A stretch of 64,000 nucleotides of DNA from an uncultured Oribacterium sp. (GCA_946413525.1 CAMKKZ010000020.1:1-64000); one strand, 5' to 3'; shown: positions 26,948 through 35,092, numbered from the stretch's first letter. The notes: generated by a model from the letters alone, not told the origin. Program-made: numbers and translations.

Positions 26948-28729
26948 ATGCAGCTTATTTCGTATGAGTTTCCCTTCTTTCTTGGCATTCTCCTGTTATT
27001 GTATTATCTGCTGCCAGGCTGCGCGCAGTGGGTTTTGCTGCTGGCGGGAAGCTGGGTTTTTTACGCATTTCCAATCGGGGGGACGGCTGTCTTTCCTGTA
27101 GCTGGGCAATCGCCTGGCACCGAGGCTGTTGGCTCTGCCGCTTTGGCTGTTGGAAGTGTTCCCTTTGCCTGTGGCTGTCTTCTGTTGACGATTCTTTCCA
27201 CATGGGTGCTGGGCCTCAGGATCGAAGCCATATTAGACAGGGGCGAGGCAGAGGCCGGGGAAAAGGGGCTTCGGGGAAAGGAATTGCGGCAGTACAGGGA
27301 GACTTTCAGAAAAAAGGCCGGTCGTTGGCTGACAGCAGGACTTATCCTTAATTTTGGAATACTCGCGATCTTAAAGCTCCTTCACGCCCTTCCCCTGGGC
27401 ATTTCCTATTTCACTTTTCAATCGGCATCCTATATGATTGATATCAGCCGGGGGAAGGAGAGGGCAGAGAGAAATCCTTTCCGTTATGCCCTTTTCATAT
27501 CCTTTTTCCCTCAATTAGTGCAGGGACCCATCAGCAGAAAGGCGGAACTCTCTCCCCAGCTTAGGGAAGTTCACAGGCTGTCCATGCCGGATATGGAGGC
27601 TGGGCTGCTCCGCATGCTTTGGGGCTATTGGAAGAAGCTTTTGATTGCGGACAGGCTTTCGCCTCTGGTGGCCGCCCTGGCGGCTGATCCTTCCGGATTC
27701 AGGGGGGCGTATGCCTGGCTTTCCATGCTGTCCTATACTCTATGGATGTATGCCGACTTCACGGGCGGGATCGATATTGTCCTGGGGATGGCGAGGCTGT
27801 TTGGAATCAACTTGCCAGAGAATTTCGATCATCCCTTCTTTTCCAGGAGCCTGGCCGAGTTCTGGCAGAAATGGCATATGTCCCTGATGCGATGGTTCAG
27901 GGAATATATTTTTTACCCGCTGTCCATGAGCCGCGCCGCGGCGCGCCTTTCTTCTTTTTGCCGCACGCATTTCGGAAAAGGCGCTGCCAGGAGGGCACCG
28001 CTGTATTTCTCAAGCCTTACGGTCTGGCTGCTGACGGGAATTTGGCACGGAGCGAGTTGGGGCTTTGTTTTATGGGGACTTTCCAATGGCGTTGTACTCC
28101 TTCTGTCCCAGGAATTTGAGCTCCTTTCTCAAAGGATGAGTAAGAGAGGGTTTTTTAGTTCCCTGCTTAAGGGAAGGGGAAAGGACAGGGCGAAACAGGA
28201 AGGAAAAACAGAGGCAGCGGAGGAAAAAGAAGATCCGGCGAAAAAAGGGAAAATAGAAGGCAGAGGAGATTCGGCAGGAAAAAGGAAAATAGAAGACAAG
28301 GAGGATCCGGCGGGAGAAGGAAAAATAAAAGGCAAAGGGAATCCGGCGGGCAGCTTTTGGGACGCGTTTCGTGTTTTGCGTACGATCGTCATTTTTTCCA
28401 TGCTGGAGATGTTTGAGTATTACCCGGTGAGCCTTGTTCCGTCCCTTTGGGCTAGCCTTTTCTTCTCCTTCCGATTGACGGCTCTATTTGAAGGAAGCTT
28501 TCCATCCTATCTTTTGTCCATGCCGGAGTGGATGCTTCTCGTTCTTTCGGTGTTGTTGATGATAGCTTCCGGCTTTGTATCCCGGAGAATTGACATTGTG
28601 GGATGGTTCAGGCAGCGTCCATGGTTTGTCCGTTATCTTCTTCTGTACGGCCTTTTCCTTTCCGTACTGATTTTTGGAGCTTATGGGCATGGTTATGATG
28701 CCGCAAGCTTTGTGTACAACCAGTATTAA
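26948..28729 (+). CDS. MBOAT-family membrane O-acyltransferase (DltB/AlgI-like)
   Basis: The 593-residue polytopic protein has the family landmarks FFPQLVQGPISR, FTGGIDIVLGMARLFGINLPENFD, EFWQKWHMSLMRWFREYIFYPL and the catalytic-type His in LLTGIWHGASW. Within the C-terminal half, residues ~400-467 form a cytoplasm-like Lys/Glu/Gly insert made of ~12-residue repeats (KEDPAKKGKIEG and variants), not normal for the family. GGGAGG precedes ATG 26948. The preceding carrier and downstream ligase point to transfer of D-alanine, or a similar acyl group, across the membrane to a wall polymer. AlgI-type polysaccharide acetylation is the alternative. Confidence 0.85.
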   Translation: MQLISYEFPFFLGILLLLYYLLPGCAQWVLLLAGSWVFYAFPIGGTAVFPVAGQSPGTEAVGSAALAVGSVPFACGCLLLTILSTWVLGLRIEAILDRGEAEAGEKGLRGKELRQYRETFRKKAGRWLTAGLILNFGILAILKLLHALPLGISYFTFQSASYMIDISRGKERAERNPFRYALFISFFPQLVQGPISRKAELSPQLREVHRLSMPDMEAGLLRMLWGYWKKLLIADRLSPLVAALAADPSGFRGAYAWLSMLSYTLWMYADFTGGIDIVLGMARLFGINLPENFDHPFFSRSLAEFWQKWHMSLMRWFREYIFYPLSMSRAAARLSSFCRTHFGKGAARRAPLYFSSLTVWLLTGIWHGASWGFVLWGLSNGVVLLLSQEFELLSQRMSKRGFFSSLLKGRGKDRAKQEGKTEAAEEKEDPAKKGKIEGRGDSAGKRKIEDKEDPAGEGKIKGKGNPAGSFWDAFRVLRTIVIFSMLEMFEYYPVSLVPSLWASLFFSFRLTALFEGSFPSYLLSMPEWMLLVLSVLLMIASGFVSRRIDIVGWFRQRPWFVRYLLLYGLFLSVLIFGAYGHGYDAASFVYNQY

Positions 28730-28746
28730 GGTTTTTCTCCACACCT

Positions 28747-29005
28747 GTGCCAAAGGGCAGAAATGAAGGAAAGTGGTCGTCCTTTTGCTGTGCGGGAAGT
28801 GCCTAAAGACAGAGAAAAAGGGCGTAATGAAGGAAAATGGTCGTCCTTTTGCTATGCAGAAAGCGCCTGAGGACAGAGAAAAGGCAGAATGAAGGAAAAT
28901 GGTCGTTCTTTTGGCGCGTGGCAGCTGTCCAAAGACAACGAAGAAGAGCAAAATGAGACAAAGTAGTCGTCCATTTGATGTGCTGGGGCTATCGTTTGGG
29001 TCAAA
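28747..29005 (+). repeat. four ~63-bp tandem repeats
   Basis: The anchor GAARGAAARTGGTCGTCC recurs with spacings of 64, 62 and 64 bp (anchors at 28774, 28838, 28900 and 28964), ending each unit with GACAGAGAAAA. The last copy is degenerate. No frame is preserved and no function is evident. The array separates the MBOAT gene from the RepA array before the SGNH gene. Confidence 0.75.
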
Positions 29006-29050
29006 ACAAGAAAAATGTCGAGTGAATAGTTAAAAAACACTTTGATAGAA

Positions 29051-29280
29051 GAGCCGATTTGCCCCGGAAGCGGTTCGTTATGTCAGAATTGAGAGCGGTA
29101 AAAACCCACTCTGATAGAAGAGCCGATTTGCCCCGGAAGCGGTTCGCTATGTCAGAATTGAGAGCGGCCAAACCCCACTATGATAGAAGAGCCGATTTGC
29201 CCCGGAAGCGGTTCGTTATGTCAGAATTGAGAGCGGTAAAAACCCGCTCTGTGATAGCTCTGTGATAGAAGAGGAGGTGA
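29051..29280 (+). repeat. RepA tandem array (three 69-bp units) supplying a ribosome binding site
   Basis: Units start GAGCCGATTTGCCCCGG at 29051, 29120 and 29189, each ending in a hairpin plus CTCTGATAGAA. In the third unit the hairpin is AGAGCGG/CCGCTCT (29230-29250), a compensatory change from AGAGTGG/CCACTCT seen elsewhere. The last GATAGAAGAGGAGG forms the ribosome binding site of the TTG start at 29284. Confidence 0.85.
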
Positions 29281-29283
29281 GCC

Positions 29284-30369
29284 TTGAGGTTTTGGGAGTT
29301 TGTGGGGAAGGCTTTCCCCAGAGCGGTTTTCCTGCTTTTCATTTTTGTGGTGGGCGTATGCTTCCTGGACAGGCTGCTCATGCCGAAATATACGGGCAGG
29401 GTGCTTGAGGGTTCGCTTATTGAGGAATATTACCGGGACGAGGGTCGGCATGAACTTTTGTTTCTGGGGGACTGCGAGGTTTATGAGAACATATCTCCGG
29501 CAACGCTTTGGCAGGAGTTTGGAATCACGAGTTACATTCGCGGCAGCGCGCAGCAGCTCATCCCCCAGTCCTATTACCTCCTGATGGACACCCTGATTTA
29601 TGAAAAGCCGAAGGTCGTGGTCCTCAGCGTTGCCGCCATGCAGCAGGGGGAACAGAATAACGAGAGCTATAACCGGATGACGTTGGATGGGATGCGCTGG
29701 TCCCGCTGGAAATACGAGGCCATCCGGGAAACGATGCTTTCGGATGAGCATATGATTGAATATGCGCTTCCTTTACTTCGTTTCCACGACAGGTGGAGCA
29801 GTCTGGAGGCGGATGATTTCCGTTACCTTATAAAAAAGCCCCTGGTGAGCCATAAAGGTTATTATCTCCGGGCGGACGTGCGCCCCCTGCAGCAGTTTCC
29901 CACAGAGCGGAGGCTCAGGAATCCGGCCTTCCCTGAAAAGAATTTTGACTATCTTGAGAGGATCCGCAAGGTCTGCGATGAAAATGGCATCTGCCTTGTG
30001 CTTTTCAAGGCGCCGTCCCTGTACCCGGCCTGGCATGAGGAATGGGAGCTGCAGGTCAGGGACTATGCGGATCAACATGGCCTGTTGTACATTAATGCGC
30101 TTTCGGAGCTTGAGGATATCGGAATCGACTTTGAAACGGACACTTATGATGGCGGTCTGCACATGAATGTGTACGGCGCGGAAAAATTATCCCGCTACCT
30201 GGGACCGAGGCTTCTTGAACTTGGTGTTCTGAAGGATTACAGGGAGGATCCGGGGGAGTGTGCCTTGTGGGACGTGGGCGTATTGGAATATAATAAAGCC
30301 AAAGTAATGCAGGAGGAGGAATTCCGGGAGCATGGTTATCTGAGCCGCTTTGCGGAAAGCGCGGCCTGA
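29284..30369 (+). CDS. membrane-anchored SGNH-hydrolase-like protein (DltD/AlgJ-like role)
   Basis: The 361-residue protein starts at TTG 29284 behind GAGGAGG. It has one N-terminal membrane segment (AVFLLFIFVVGVCFLDRLL), then an SGNH-like fold: block I reads LFLGDCEVYENISP, and block V reads DGGLHMNVYGAEKLSRYL with a DxxH-type pair. The usual nucleophile Ser of GDS is Cys here, so it may be a thiol-dependent or non-catalytic member. Position after carrier protein and MBOAT matches DltD or AlgJ/AlgX-type partners that complete acyl transfer outside the membrane. The substrate is inferred from context only. Confidence 0.7.
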   Translation: MRFWEFVGKAFPRAVFLLFIFVVGVCFLDRLLMPKYTGRVLEGSLIEEYYRDEGRHELLFLGDCEVYENISPATLWQEFGITSYIRGSAQQLIPQSYYLLMDTLIYEKPKVVVLSVAAMQQGEQNNESYNRMTLDGMRWSRWKYEAIRETMLSDEHMIEYALPLLRFHDRWSSLEADDFRYLIKKPLVSHKGYYLRADVRPLQQFPTERRLRNPAFPEKNFDYLERIRKVCDENGICLVLFKAPSLYPAWHEEWELQVRDYADQHGLLYINALSELEDIGIDFETDTYDGGLHMNVYGAEKLSRYLGPRLLELGVLKDYREDPGECALWDVGVLEYNKAKVMQEEEFREHGYLSRFAESAA

Positions 30370-30531
30370 ATCATAAAATGAGGCGCGTAGAAATTCTATT
30401 TGCCATGTCCGTCATGTAGTCTGGTATGTCATGGAACAGTTTATTATCCTCGGATGTCTTACTCTTATTTCTCGTGTATCCTTCATAAAGTCTGGCATGT
30501 TATGAAATCAGAGTTTGAAGAAATCCACTCA

Positions 30532-30767
30532 GAGCCGATTTACCTTGCAAGAGGTTCGCTATGTCAGAATTCAGAGTGAAAAAACCATTCTGGATGAGTG
30601 AAATAACACTCTGATAGATGAGCCAATTGCCCCGTAAGCGCTTCGCTATATCAGAATTCAGAGTGGCAAAAACCCACTCTGATAGATGAGCCGAATTGCC
30701 CCGCAGGCGGTTCGCTATGTCAGAACTCAGAGCGGCAAAAACCCACTCTGATAGATGAGGGAGAGGT
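30532..30767 (+). repeat. RepA tandem array (three units plus upstream fragment)
   Basis: Units begin GAGCC at 30532, 30620 and 30688 and end at GATAGATGAGGGAGAGG (~30751-30767). The hairpin CAGAGTGG-caaaaac-CCACTCTG is perfect in the second unit. A partial hairpin half occurs at ~30509. The array occupies most of the gap after the SGNH-like gene. Confidence 0.82.
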
Positions 30768-30771
30768 AACC

Positions 30772-30849
30772 ATGCTGACGCGCTGCTGCGTCGGTTTGTC
30801 ACATAATCTGAGCGGTCAAAGTATGAAAGGGCAAGCCTTTCATACTTAA
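30772..30849 (+). other. possible 25-codon leader ORF with terminal hairpin
   Basis: ATG 30772 follows AGAGG of the RepA array at correct spacing and encodes MLTRCCVGLSHN... to a TAA at 30847-30849. The end of this ORF overlaps a 12-bp perfect hairpin (30819-30830 with 30836-30847). It could be a leader peptide for the gene at 30933 or simply repeat debris; I see no way to decide from one copy. Confidence 0.3.
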
Positions 30850-30932
30850 TTTGTGCCGCTGGCGCGTCACAAATGGGACTCAATGCCTGCGGCATCAAGT
30901 CAAAGCCCGCTCGAACAGGGAGGAATGGTAGT

Positions 30933-31514
30933 ATGAAAAGTAAAAGATTAAGTGGCACTGCGGTTTGTATGGCGGCTGTTCTGTCGTGTTCGATGCCTTT
31001 TTCATCAATGGCCTTTGGCTGGTTCGGGCCTGGGGCGAATGTGACTGCGGCCCAGGAGCAGAATGCCCAGAAGGATTCCGGGGTGCAGGACGCGCAGCAG
31101 AATACGGCGGCGCAGGACTCCGAGTATCAGTTTCGTTACGGCGAAACCGTCATCGGGATGGGGGCGGAAGCAAAACCGGCACTGGATGGCCTTGGTGCAC
31201 CGGTGAAGCCGGTTTTTGAGCAGGACAGCTGTGCTTACCAGGGAAAGGACAGGGTCTATACCTACAACGGTTTCGAAATTTCCACCTTCCAGAATAATGG
31301 CAAGGAATGCATTTTGTCCGTTTACATCCTTGATAAGTCGGTGCTTACCCCGGAGGGAATCGGGATTGGTTCGACTGCGCAGGATGTGCTGAAGGCTTAC
31401 GGCGAGGCAAAGGATGAGCTTGGCGTTTACCGTTATACAAAGGGAAAGACCATCCTGACCGTTTTCACAACGAACGGCGTTGTGGATGCCATTGAGTACC
31501 TGTACGCAGTATGA
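30933..31514 (+). CDS. secreted protein of unknown function in the dlt-like operon
   Basis: About 193 residues from ATG 30933 (GGGAGGA eight bases upstream). A signal peptide (MKSKRLSGTAVCMAAVLSCSM...) and a short Gln/Ala-rich linker precede a compact domain. That domain has two similar halves, YRFxY...VIGMG...LGAPV and GIGIGSTAQDVLKAYGEA, each of the strand-helix type where 'G-T-xx-VLxxYG' recurs; this resembles SmpA/BLIP-type folds. Its stop codon overlaps the start of the ligase gene (ATGA at 31511), so the two are translationally coupled. That places an exported protein in the D-alanylation-like operon. No enzyme residues are evident. Confidence 0.7.
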   Translation: MKSKRLSGTAVCMAAVLSCSMPFSSMAFGWFGPGANVTAAQEQNAQKDSGVQDAQQNTAAQDSEYQFRYGETVIGMGAEAKPALDGLGAPVKPVFEQDSCAYQGKDRVYTYNGFEISTFQNNGKECILSVYILDKSVLTPEGIGIGSTAQDVLKAYGEAKDELGVYRYTKGKTILTVFTTNGVVDAIEYLYAV

Positions 31515-33061
31515 GGACCGTGCTTGAATACCTGGAGAATACAGCCTCCAGGTTTCCGGACAAGATGGCGTACGCTGATGAGACGCGGGAGATAAGCTTT
31601 TCGGAAACGGAGGAGAGATCACGGAGGATTGGAAGCTTCCTTCTTTCTTCATTGGGCAGGGGCGGAGGGGAATCCCGCCGTCCCGTGGCCGTTTTCATGG
31701 ACAAATCCGTAGACGCCATCCTTGCTTTTTTGGGAATTCTGCAGGCTGGCTGCTTTTACTGCCCGCTGGATACGGAGATGCCGGAGGCAAGGCTTTTGAC
31801 TATTCTCCGGGAGCTTTCACCGGCGGCTGTCCTTCTGAAGGAAAAGGACAGGGAACGCTTTCAAAAACTATTAGACTCAGCCGGTCCGGATGGCGCTCCG
31901 GGGTCTTTCCCATGCTATTCCTATGAAGAAGCGTCGCAGTGCGCTATAAACCATGGGCTTTTGGCCGGGGCGCGAGCGAAAGCAAGGGAGGCTGATCCTC
32001 TGTATGTGCTTTTTACCAGCGGTTCGACGGGAGTTCCCAAGGGGGTGGTGGTGAGCCACCGGGTCATCCTTAGGAATATGGAGTGGCTGGGGCAGCATTA
32101 CGATTTTAAGGAAACGGATGTGCTGGGAAATCAGGCACCGCTTTATTTTGATGTCTCCGCTCATGACGTTTATGCCCCGCTTAAATTCGGGGCCGGAATG
32201 CGCATCATTCCGTCCGCGCTCTTTTCCTTCCCCGTCCGTCTTTCGGAATACCTGAATGAACACAGGGTCACGGCGGTTTTCTGGGTTCCCTTTGCCCTTT
32301 CGATGGCTTTTAATATGGACGCCTTCCGTACCTGTGTTCCGAAATACCTGCGGTATGTGTTTTTTGCCGGGGAAGTCATGCCGGTGAAGCATTTGAACTA
32401 TTGGCGGCAGTATATTCCGGATGCGCATTATGCCAATATGTATGGCCCGACGGAAACCTATGTATGCACATATTATGATGTGGACAGGACATTCGCGGAG
32501 GATGAAACGCTGCCGATCGGTTTTCCGGTGGATTACGCCGACGCATTGGTGCTGGACGATGGGGGCAGGCTGGTGGAGCCGGGAAGCGACGGCAGCGGGG
32601 AGCTTTGCCTTCGCGGCGATACCCTGGCTCTCGGCTATTATCGGAATCCGGAGAAGACGGCGGAGCGTTTTGTGTGGAACCCGCTTTGCCCAGGCTGGCC
32701 GGAGACGATTTACCGGACCGGTGACATTGTGCGTTATAATGAACGGGGCGAGCTGCTTTATCTGGGAAGGGAGGATGCCCAGATAAAGCATATGGGTTAC
32801 CGGATCGAGCTTGGGGAGATCGAGGCGGCGGGAAATGCCACAGATGACGTAAAGGAATGCGCGTGCACTTATGATTTTGCCCGGAAAAGGATCATCCTTT
32901 TCTACGCGGGAAGGGAAATGGAGAGGCGGGAGCTGATGGATGCCCTCAAGCATCGTATTCCAAGGTATATGCTGCCGAACAAGGTCGTATATCTTGATGC
33001 CCTTCCCAGGAATCAAAACGGCAAGGTCGACAGGCAGGCGCTGTCGAAATACCCGGTCTGA
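31511..33061 (+). CDS. dltA: AMP-forming amino-acid ligase, DltA-like (D-alanine--carrier protein ligase)
   Basis: The 516-residue ANL-family enzyme has the P-loop-like signature YVLFTSGSTGVPKGV (~165), the motifs NMYGPTE and YRTGD, and the catalytic lysine in the NQNGKVDRQAL ending. The length is that of DltA and free-standing adenylation domains. Its start overlaps the preceding gene by four bases. With a carrier protein and an MBOAT protein in the same operon, activation of D-alanine for transfer to teichoic acid or another polymer is the most likely role. Substrate specificity cannot be read with certainty, so another amino acid is possible. Confidence 0.78.
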   Translation: MRTVLEYLENTASRFPDKMAYADETREISFSETEERSRRIGSFLLSSLGRGGGESRRPVAVFMDKSVDAILAFLGILQAGCFYCPLDTEMPEARLLTILRELSPAAVLLKEKDRERFQKLLDSAGPDGAPGSFPCYSYEEASQCAINHGLLAGARAKAREADPLYVLFTSGSTGVPKGVVVSHRVILRNMEWLGQHYDFKETDVLGNQAPLYFDVSAHDVYAPLKFGAGMRIIPSALFSFPVRLSEYLNEHRVTAVFWVPFALSMAFNMDAFRTCVPKYLRYVFFAGEVMPVKHLNYWRQYIPDAHYANMYGPTETYVCTYYDVDRTFAEDETLPIGFPVDYADALVLDDGGRLVEPGSDGSGELCLRGDTLALGYYRNPEKTAERFVWNPLCPGWPETIYRTGDIVRYNERGELLYLGREDAQIKHMGYRIELGEIEAAGNATDDVKECACTYDFARKRIILFYAGREMERRELMDALKHRIPRYMLPNKVVYLDALPRNQNGKVDRQALSKYPV

Positions 33062-33112
33062 GTTCGCCAAAGGCAAACAGACTGCTCATAAGGGGAGTGA
33101 ATCATTACTTTT

Positions 33113-33182
33113 GGAAATGCTGATTAAATCAGCATTTCTTTATGATGTACACGAAAATGCAAAGGAAAATGCAAAGGAAATT
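33113..33182 (+). repeat. RepC repeat, copy 1
   Basis: GAAATGCTGATT-a-AATCAGCATTTC (33114-33138) is a near-perfect 12-bp palindrome followed by YTTATGATGTACACGAAAATGCAAAGG. Similar blocks occur at 34886-34935 and 46071-46130, all on the same strand and all shortly after a stop codon. Confidence 0.75.
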
Positions 33183-33258
33183 TGCCGCCAGGCGGCGCAT
33201 TTTCGGCGCCGGAAACATTTAAATCAGCGTTTCCGTTTATGTAAGGGGACAGGAATGT

Positions 33259-34068
33259 ATGGAAAAGAGTAGATTTGGATTTGCCATAAAGGGCAGCTTT
33301 TTGTGGGGGCTAATGCTGCTCTTTGCGGCATTATTTTCGCTGCGGGCAGCGGCGGGCGTTCTTGGGGTCAGCTCGGCCCCGGCGTCGCTGGCGGATTCCA
33401 CGGGACCCGGGGCTTTCCTGGGTCGGAGGAGTACGGACATCTATGATGCCGGGGGCTTTGTGGCGCTTCCCGATGTAATGCCGAAGGCCGTTTATGAGAT
33501 ACGGAATTATACCGGTTATAATTTTGTAGGGAGAAGAATCGATGGTTTCGAGGAGCCCATCGCCCTCCTTACAAGGGAGGCGGCAGCCGCGCTGAAGGAG
33601 GCAAATGATGAGCTTTTGGCAATGGGCTATTGTTTCAAGATCCATGACGCATATCGCCCGCAGAGAGCTGTCAATGACTATATCGCCTGGGCGCAGGACC
33701 CTGATGATGACAGAATGAAGGAGTTTTTTTATCCCGATGTGGAAAAGGGAGAGCTTTTCAGCCGGGGCTACCTGGCGAGGCGATCCGGCCATACCAGGGG
33801 CAGTACGGTGGATCTGACGCTTTATGATGTCGGGAAGAAAAAAGAAGTGGATATGGGAAGCCCGGTTGACCTGATGGGGGAGATATCGCATTACGATTAC
33901 GCGGGCATTACGGAGGGACAGAAGGCGAACCGCAGGCTGCTGAGGGAGGTCATGGAAAGGCATGGCTTCCAGCCGATCAGCACGGAATGGTGGCATTTTC
34001 GTTTTTCAAATGAGCCTTACCCGGATACCTATTTCAATTTCCCGGTCAAAAGGAGTGTGCTGCGCTGA
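33259..34068 (+). CDS. exported D-alanyl-D-alanine dipeptidase (VanX/DdpX family)
   Basis: The 269-residue protein has an N-terminal membrane/signal segment (FLWGLMLLFAALFSL...) and the VanX zinc site: SGHTRGSTVDLTL (SxHxxGxxxD) and EWWHF (ExxH). HDAYRPQRAVNDY matches the conserved YRP region. It should hydrolyse D-Ala-D-Ala or muropeptide ends outside the membrane. No vanH or vanA genes are near, so glycopeptide resistance is not indicated. Its place after the DltA-like gene suggests recycling of D-alanine for the neighbouring pathway, or trimming of wall peptides. A terminator at 34128 closes the operon. Confidence 0.85.
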   Translation: MEKSRFGFAIKGSFLWGLMLLFAALFSLRAAAGVLGVSSAPASLADSTGPGAFLGRRSTDIYDAGGFVALPDVMPKAVYEIRNYTGYNFVGRRIDGFEEPIALLTREAAAALKEANDELLAMGYCFKIHDAYRPQRAVNDYIAWAQDPDDDRMKEFFYPDVEKGELFSRGYLARRSGHTRGSTVDLTLYDVGKKKEVDMGSPVDLMGEISHYDYAGITEGQKANRRLLREVMERHGFQPISTEWWHFRFSNEPYPDTYFNFPVKRSVLR

Positions 34069-34108
34069 GTGTACCGAATAGCGTGCTGCGCTGAGTGTAC
34101 CGAATAGT
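34054..34108 (+). repeat. 27-bp tandem duplication at the end of the dipeptidase gene
   Basis: GTGCTGCGCTGAGTGTACCGAATAG occurs twice in direct succession, at ~34056 and ~34083. The first copy contains the TGA stop of the dipeptidase gene. Confidence 0.85.
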
Positions 34109-34127
34109 TAGAAAAAGGGTAAAAAAG

Positions 34128-34163
34128 AACGGCTCCTGGGACTTGGTTCCTGGAGCCGTTTTT
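34128..34163 (+). terminator. intrinsic terminator of the dlt-like/dipeptidase operon
   Basis: AACGGCTCC pairs with GGAGCCGTT, with further pairs inside the loop, and is followed by five T residues. Confidence 0.88.
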
Positions 34164-34178
34164 CTATACAAACTGTTC

Positions 34179-34207
34179 TTGACGAGTAACAACGATGTCG
34201 TTACAAT
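34179..34207 (+). promoter_or_regulatory. promoter and putative operator of the RelBE-type pair
   Basis: TTGACG (34179-34184) and TACAAT (34202-34207) are 17 bp apart. The spacer contains the palindrome AACGA-TG-TCGTT (34191-34202), ideally placed for repression by the antitoxin, as is usual for such modules. Confidence 0.75.
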
Positions 34208-34230
34208 ATAGTTGAGATGGAGGTACTGTC

Positions 34231-34536
34231 ATGGAGAAAACAGCTACACTTAATTTGCGGGTTAACCCAACATTAAAGCAAAATGCGGAATCTGTGCTTG
34301 GACGTTTGGGAATACCTATGTCCACAGCAGTAGATATGTTCTTGAATCAGATTGTTTTAGTTGGCGGTATACCCTTTGCGGTAACATTACCGAATGCTCC
34401 TGAAAGCATAGATATGACGAAAATGAGTGAAGATCAGATCCATACGAAAATAGAGAAAGGCTATGAATCATATAAAGCCGGGCGTACCTGGAATGCGGCA
34501 GAAGCTTTTGACAGATTTCGGGAGACTCATAGCTGA
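34231..34536 (+). CDS. RelB/DinJ-family antitoxin
   Basis: The 101-residue protein begins with a ribbon-helix-helix segment (ATLNLRVNPTLKQNAESVLGRLGIPMSTAVDMFLNQIV) typical of RelB/DinJ, followed by an acidic toxin-binding tail. GGAGG precedes ATG 34231. Its stop overlaps the toxin start at 34536. It should bind the operator at 34191-34202 and neutralise the downstream toxin. GC is lower than in the flanking operon, which fits acquired DNA. Confidence 0.88.
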   Translation: MEKTATLNLRVNPTLKQNAESVLGRLGIPMSTAVDMFLNQIVLVGGIPFAVTLPNAPESIDMTKMSEDQIHTKIEKGYESYKAGRTWNAAEAFDRFRETHS

Positions 34537-34886
34537 TGGATAGGTATGTAGTCGATATTACATATGAGGCTCTTGCTGATATGGAAGCGTTATATGACCA
34601 TATAGCAAAGAAGTTGCTTGCTCCCGAAAATGCTATGGGACAGTATAATCGGATTGCTGATGCAATACTTACGTTGGATACCTTTCCCGATCGCTTTGGA
34701 ATATTTGAAGGTGAGTCGGAGCATTCTCTGGGGATACACAGGATGATGGCAGATAACTATCTTGTTTGCTATGTTATTGATCCTGGAGTTGTAACTGTCA
34801 CTGATGTGCTGTATGGAGCGTCGGACGTTCACAAAAGATTACAGGAGAGATATATGTTGCGCCGGCAAGAAAAATCCGATAGTTAA
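34536..34886 (+). CDS. RelE/ParE-superfamily toxin
   Basis: The 116-residue protein has the ParE/RelE layout: YVVDITYEALADMEALYDHIAKKL, then RFGIFEGES and RMMADNYLVCYVIDPGVVTVTDVLYGASD. The ATG overlaps the antitoxin stop (ATGG/TGATGG), implying coupled translation. The target is either mRNA on the ribosome (RelE type) or gyrase (ParE type); the key residues do not settle it. RepC starts at its stop codon. Confidence 0.85.
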   Translation: MDRYVVDITYEALADMEALYDHIAKKLLAPENAMGQYNRIADAILTLDTFPDRFGIFEGESEHSLGIHRMMADNYLVCYVIDPGVVTVTDVLYGASDVHKRLQERYMLRRQEKSDS

Positions 34887-34935
34887 GGAATTGCTGATGA
34901 AATCAGCATTTCCTCATGATGCACACTGCCAGGGA
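34886..34935 (+). repeat. RepC repeat, copy 2
   Basis: The GGAAttGCTGAT...ATCAGCATTTCC palindrome is followed by TCATGATGCACACTGCC, a shortened match to copies at 33113 and 46071. The repeat begins within the toxin stop codon region. Confidence 0.7.
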
Positions 34936-34963
34936 TTTTTATTAACGAAAGAATTTAAAGCCT

Positions 34964-34999
34964 GCTTCGCGGAACAATTATTCGCGGAGCTTTTTTTTT
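34964..34999 (+). terminator. intrinsic terminator of the toxin-antitoxin operon
   Basis: GCTTCGCGGA pairs with TTCGCGGAGC, using two G-T pairs, and is followed by nine T residues. Confidence 0.85.
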
Positions 35000-35092
35000 A
35001 TCGCAAGGGCTGCGTAAGGAAACATTATGGCTTACGCCGGACGCAACACCGTGGGCGAGTAGGGAGCGATTTCATCTTCCCTACTTGATTAT
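34998..35092 (+). repeat. dispersed repeat RepD, copy 2
   Basis: It matches 3373-3467 from TTATCGCA to GATTAT across ~95 bp. As in copy 1, it starts in the T-run of an intrinsic terminator. Confidence 0.78.

Noticed and set aside
29051..29262. CRISPR-like array
   Set aside because: The 69-bp units are contiguous and have no unique spacers. The same is true of 23014-23200, 28747-29005 and 55417-55515.
31877..33076. 399-codon minus-strand frame
   Set aside because: Antisense shadow of the DltA-like ligase.
33259..34068. Glycopeptide resistance gene cluster
   Set aside because: The VanX-family dipeptidase stands without vanH or vanA-type ligase genes and is exported, unlike cytoplasmic VanX.
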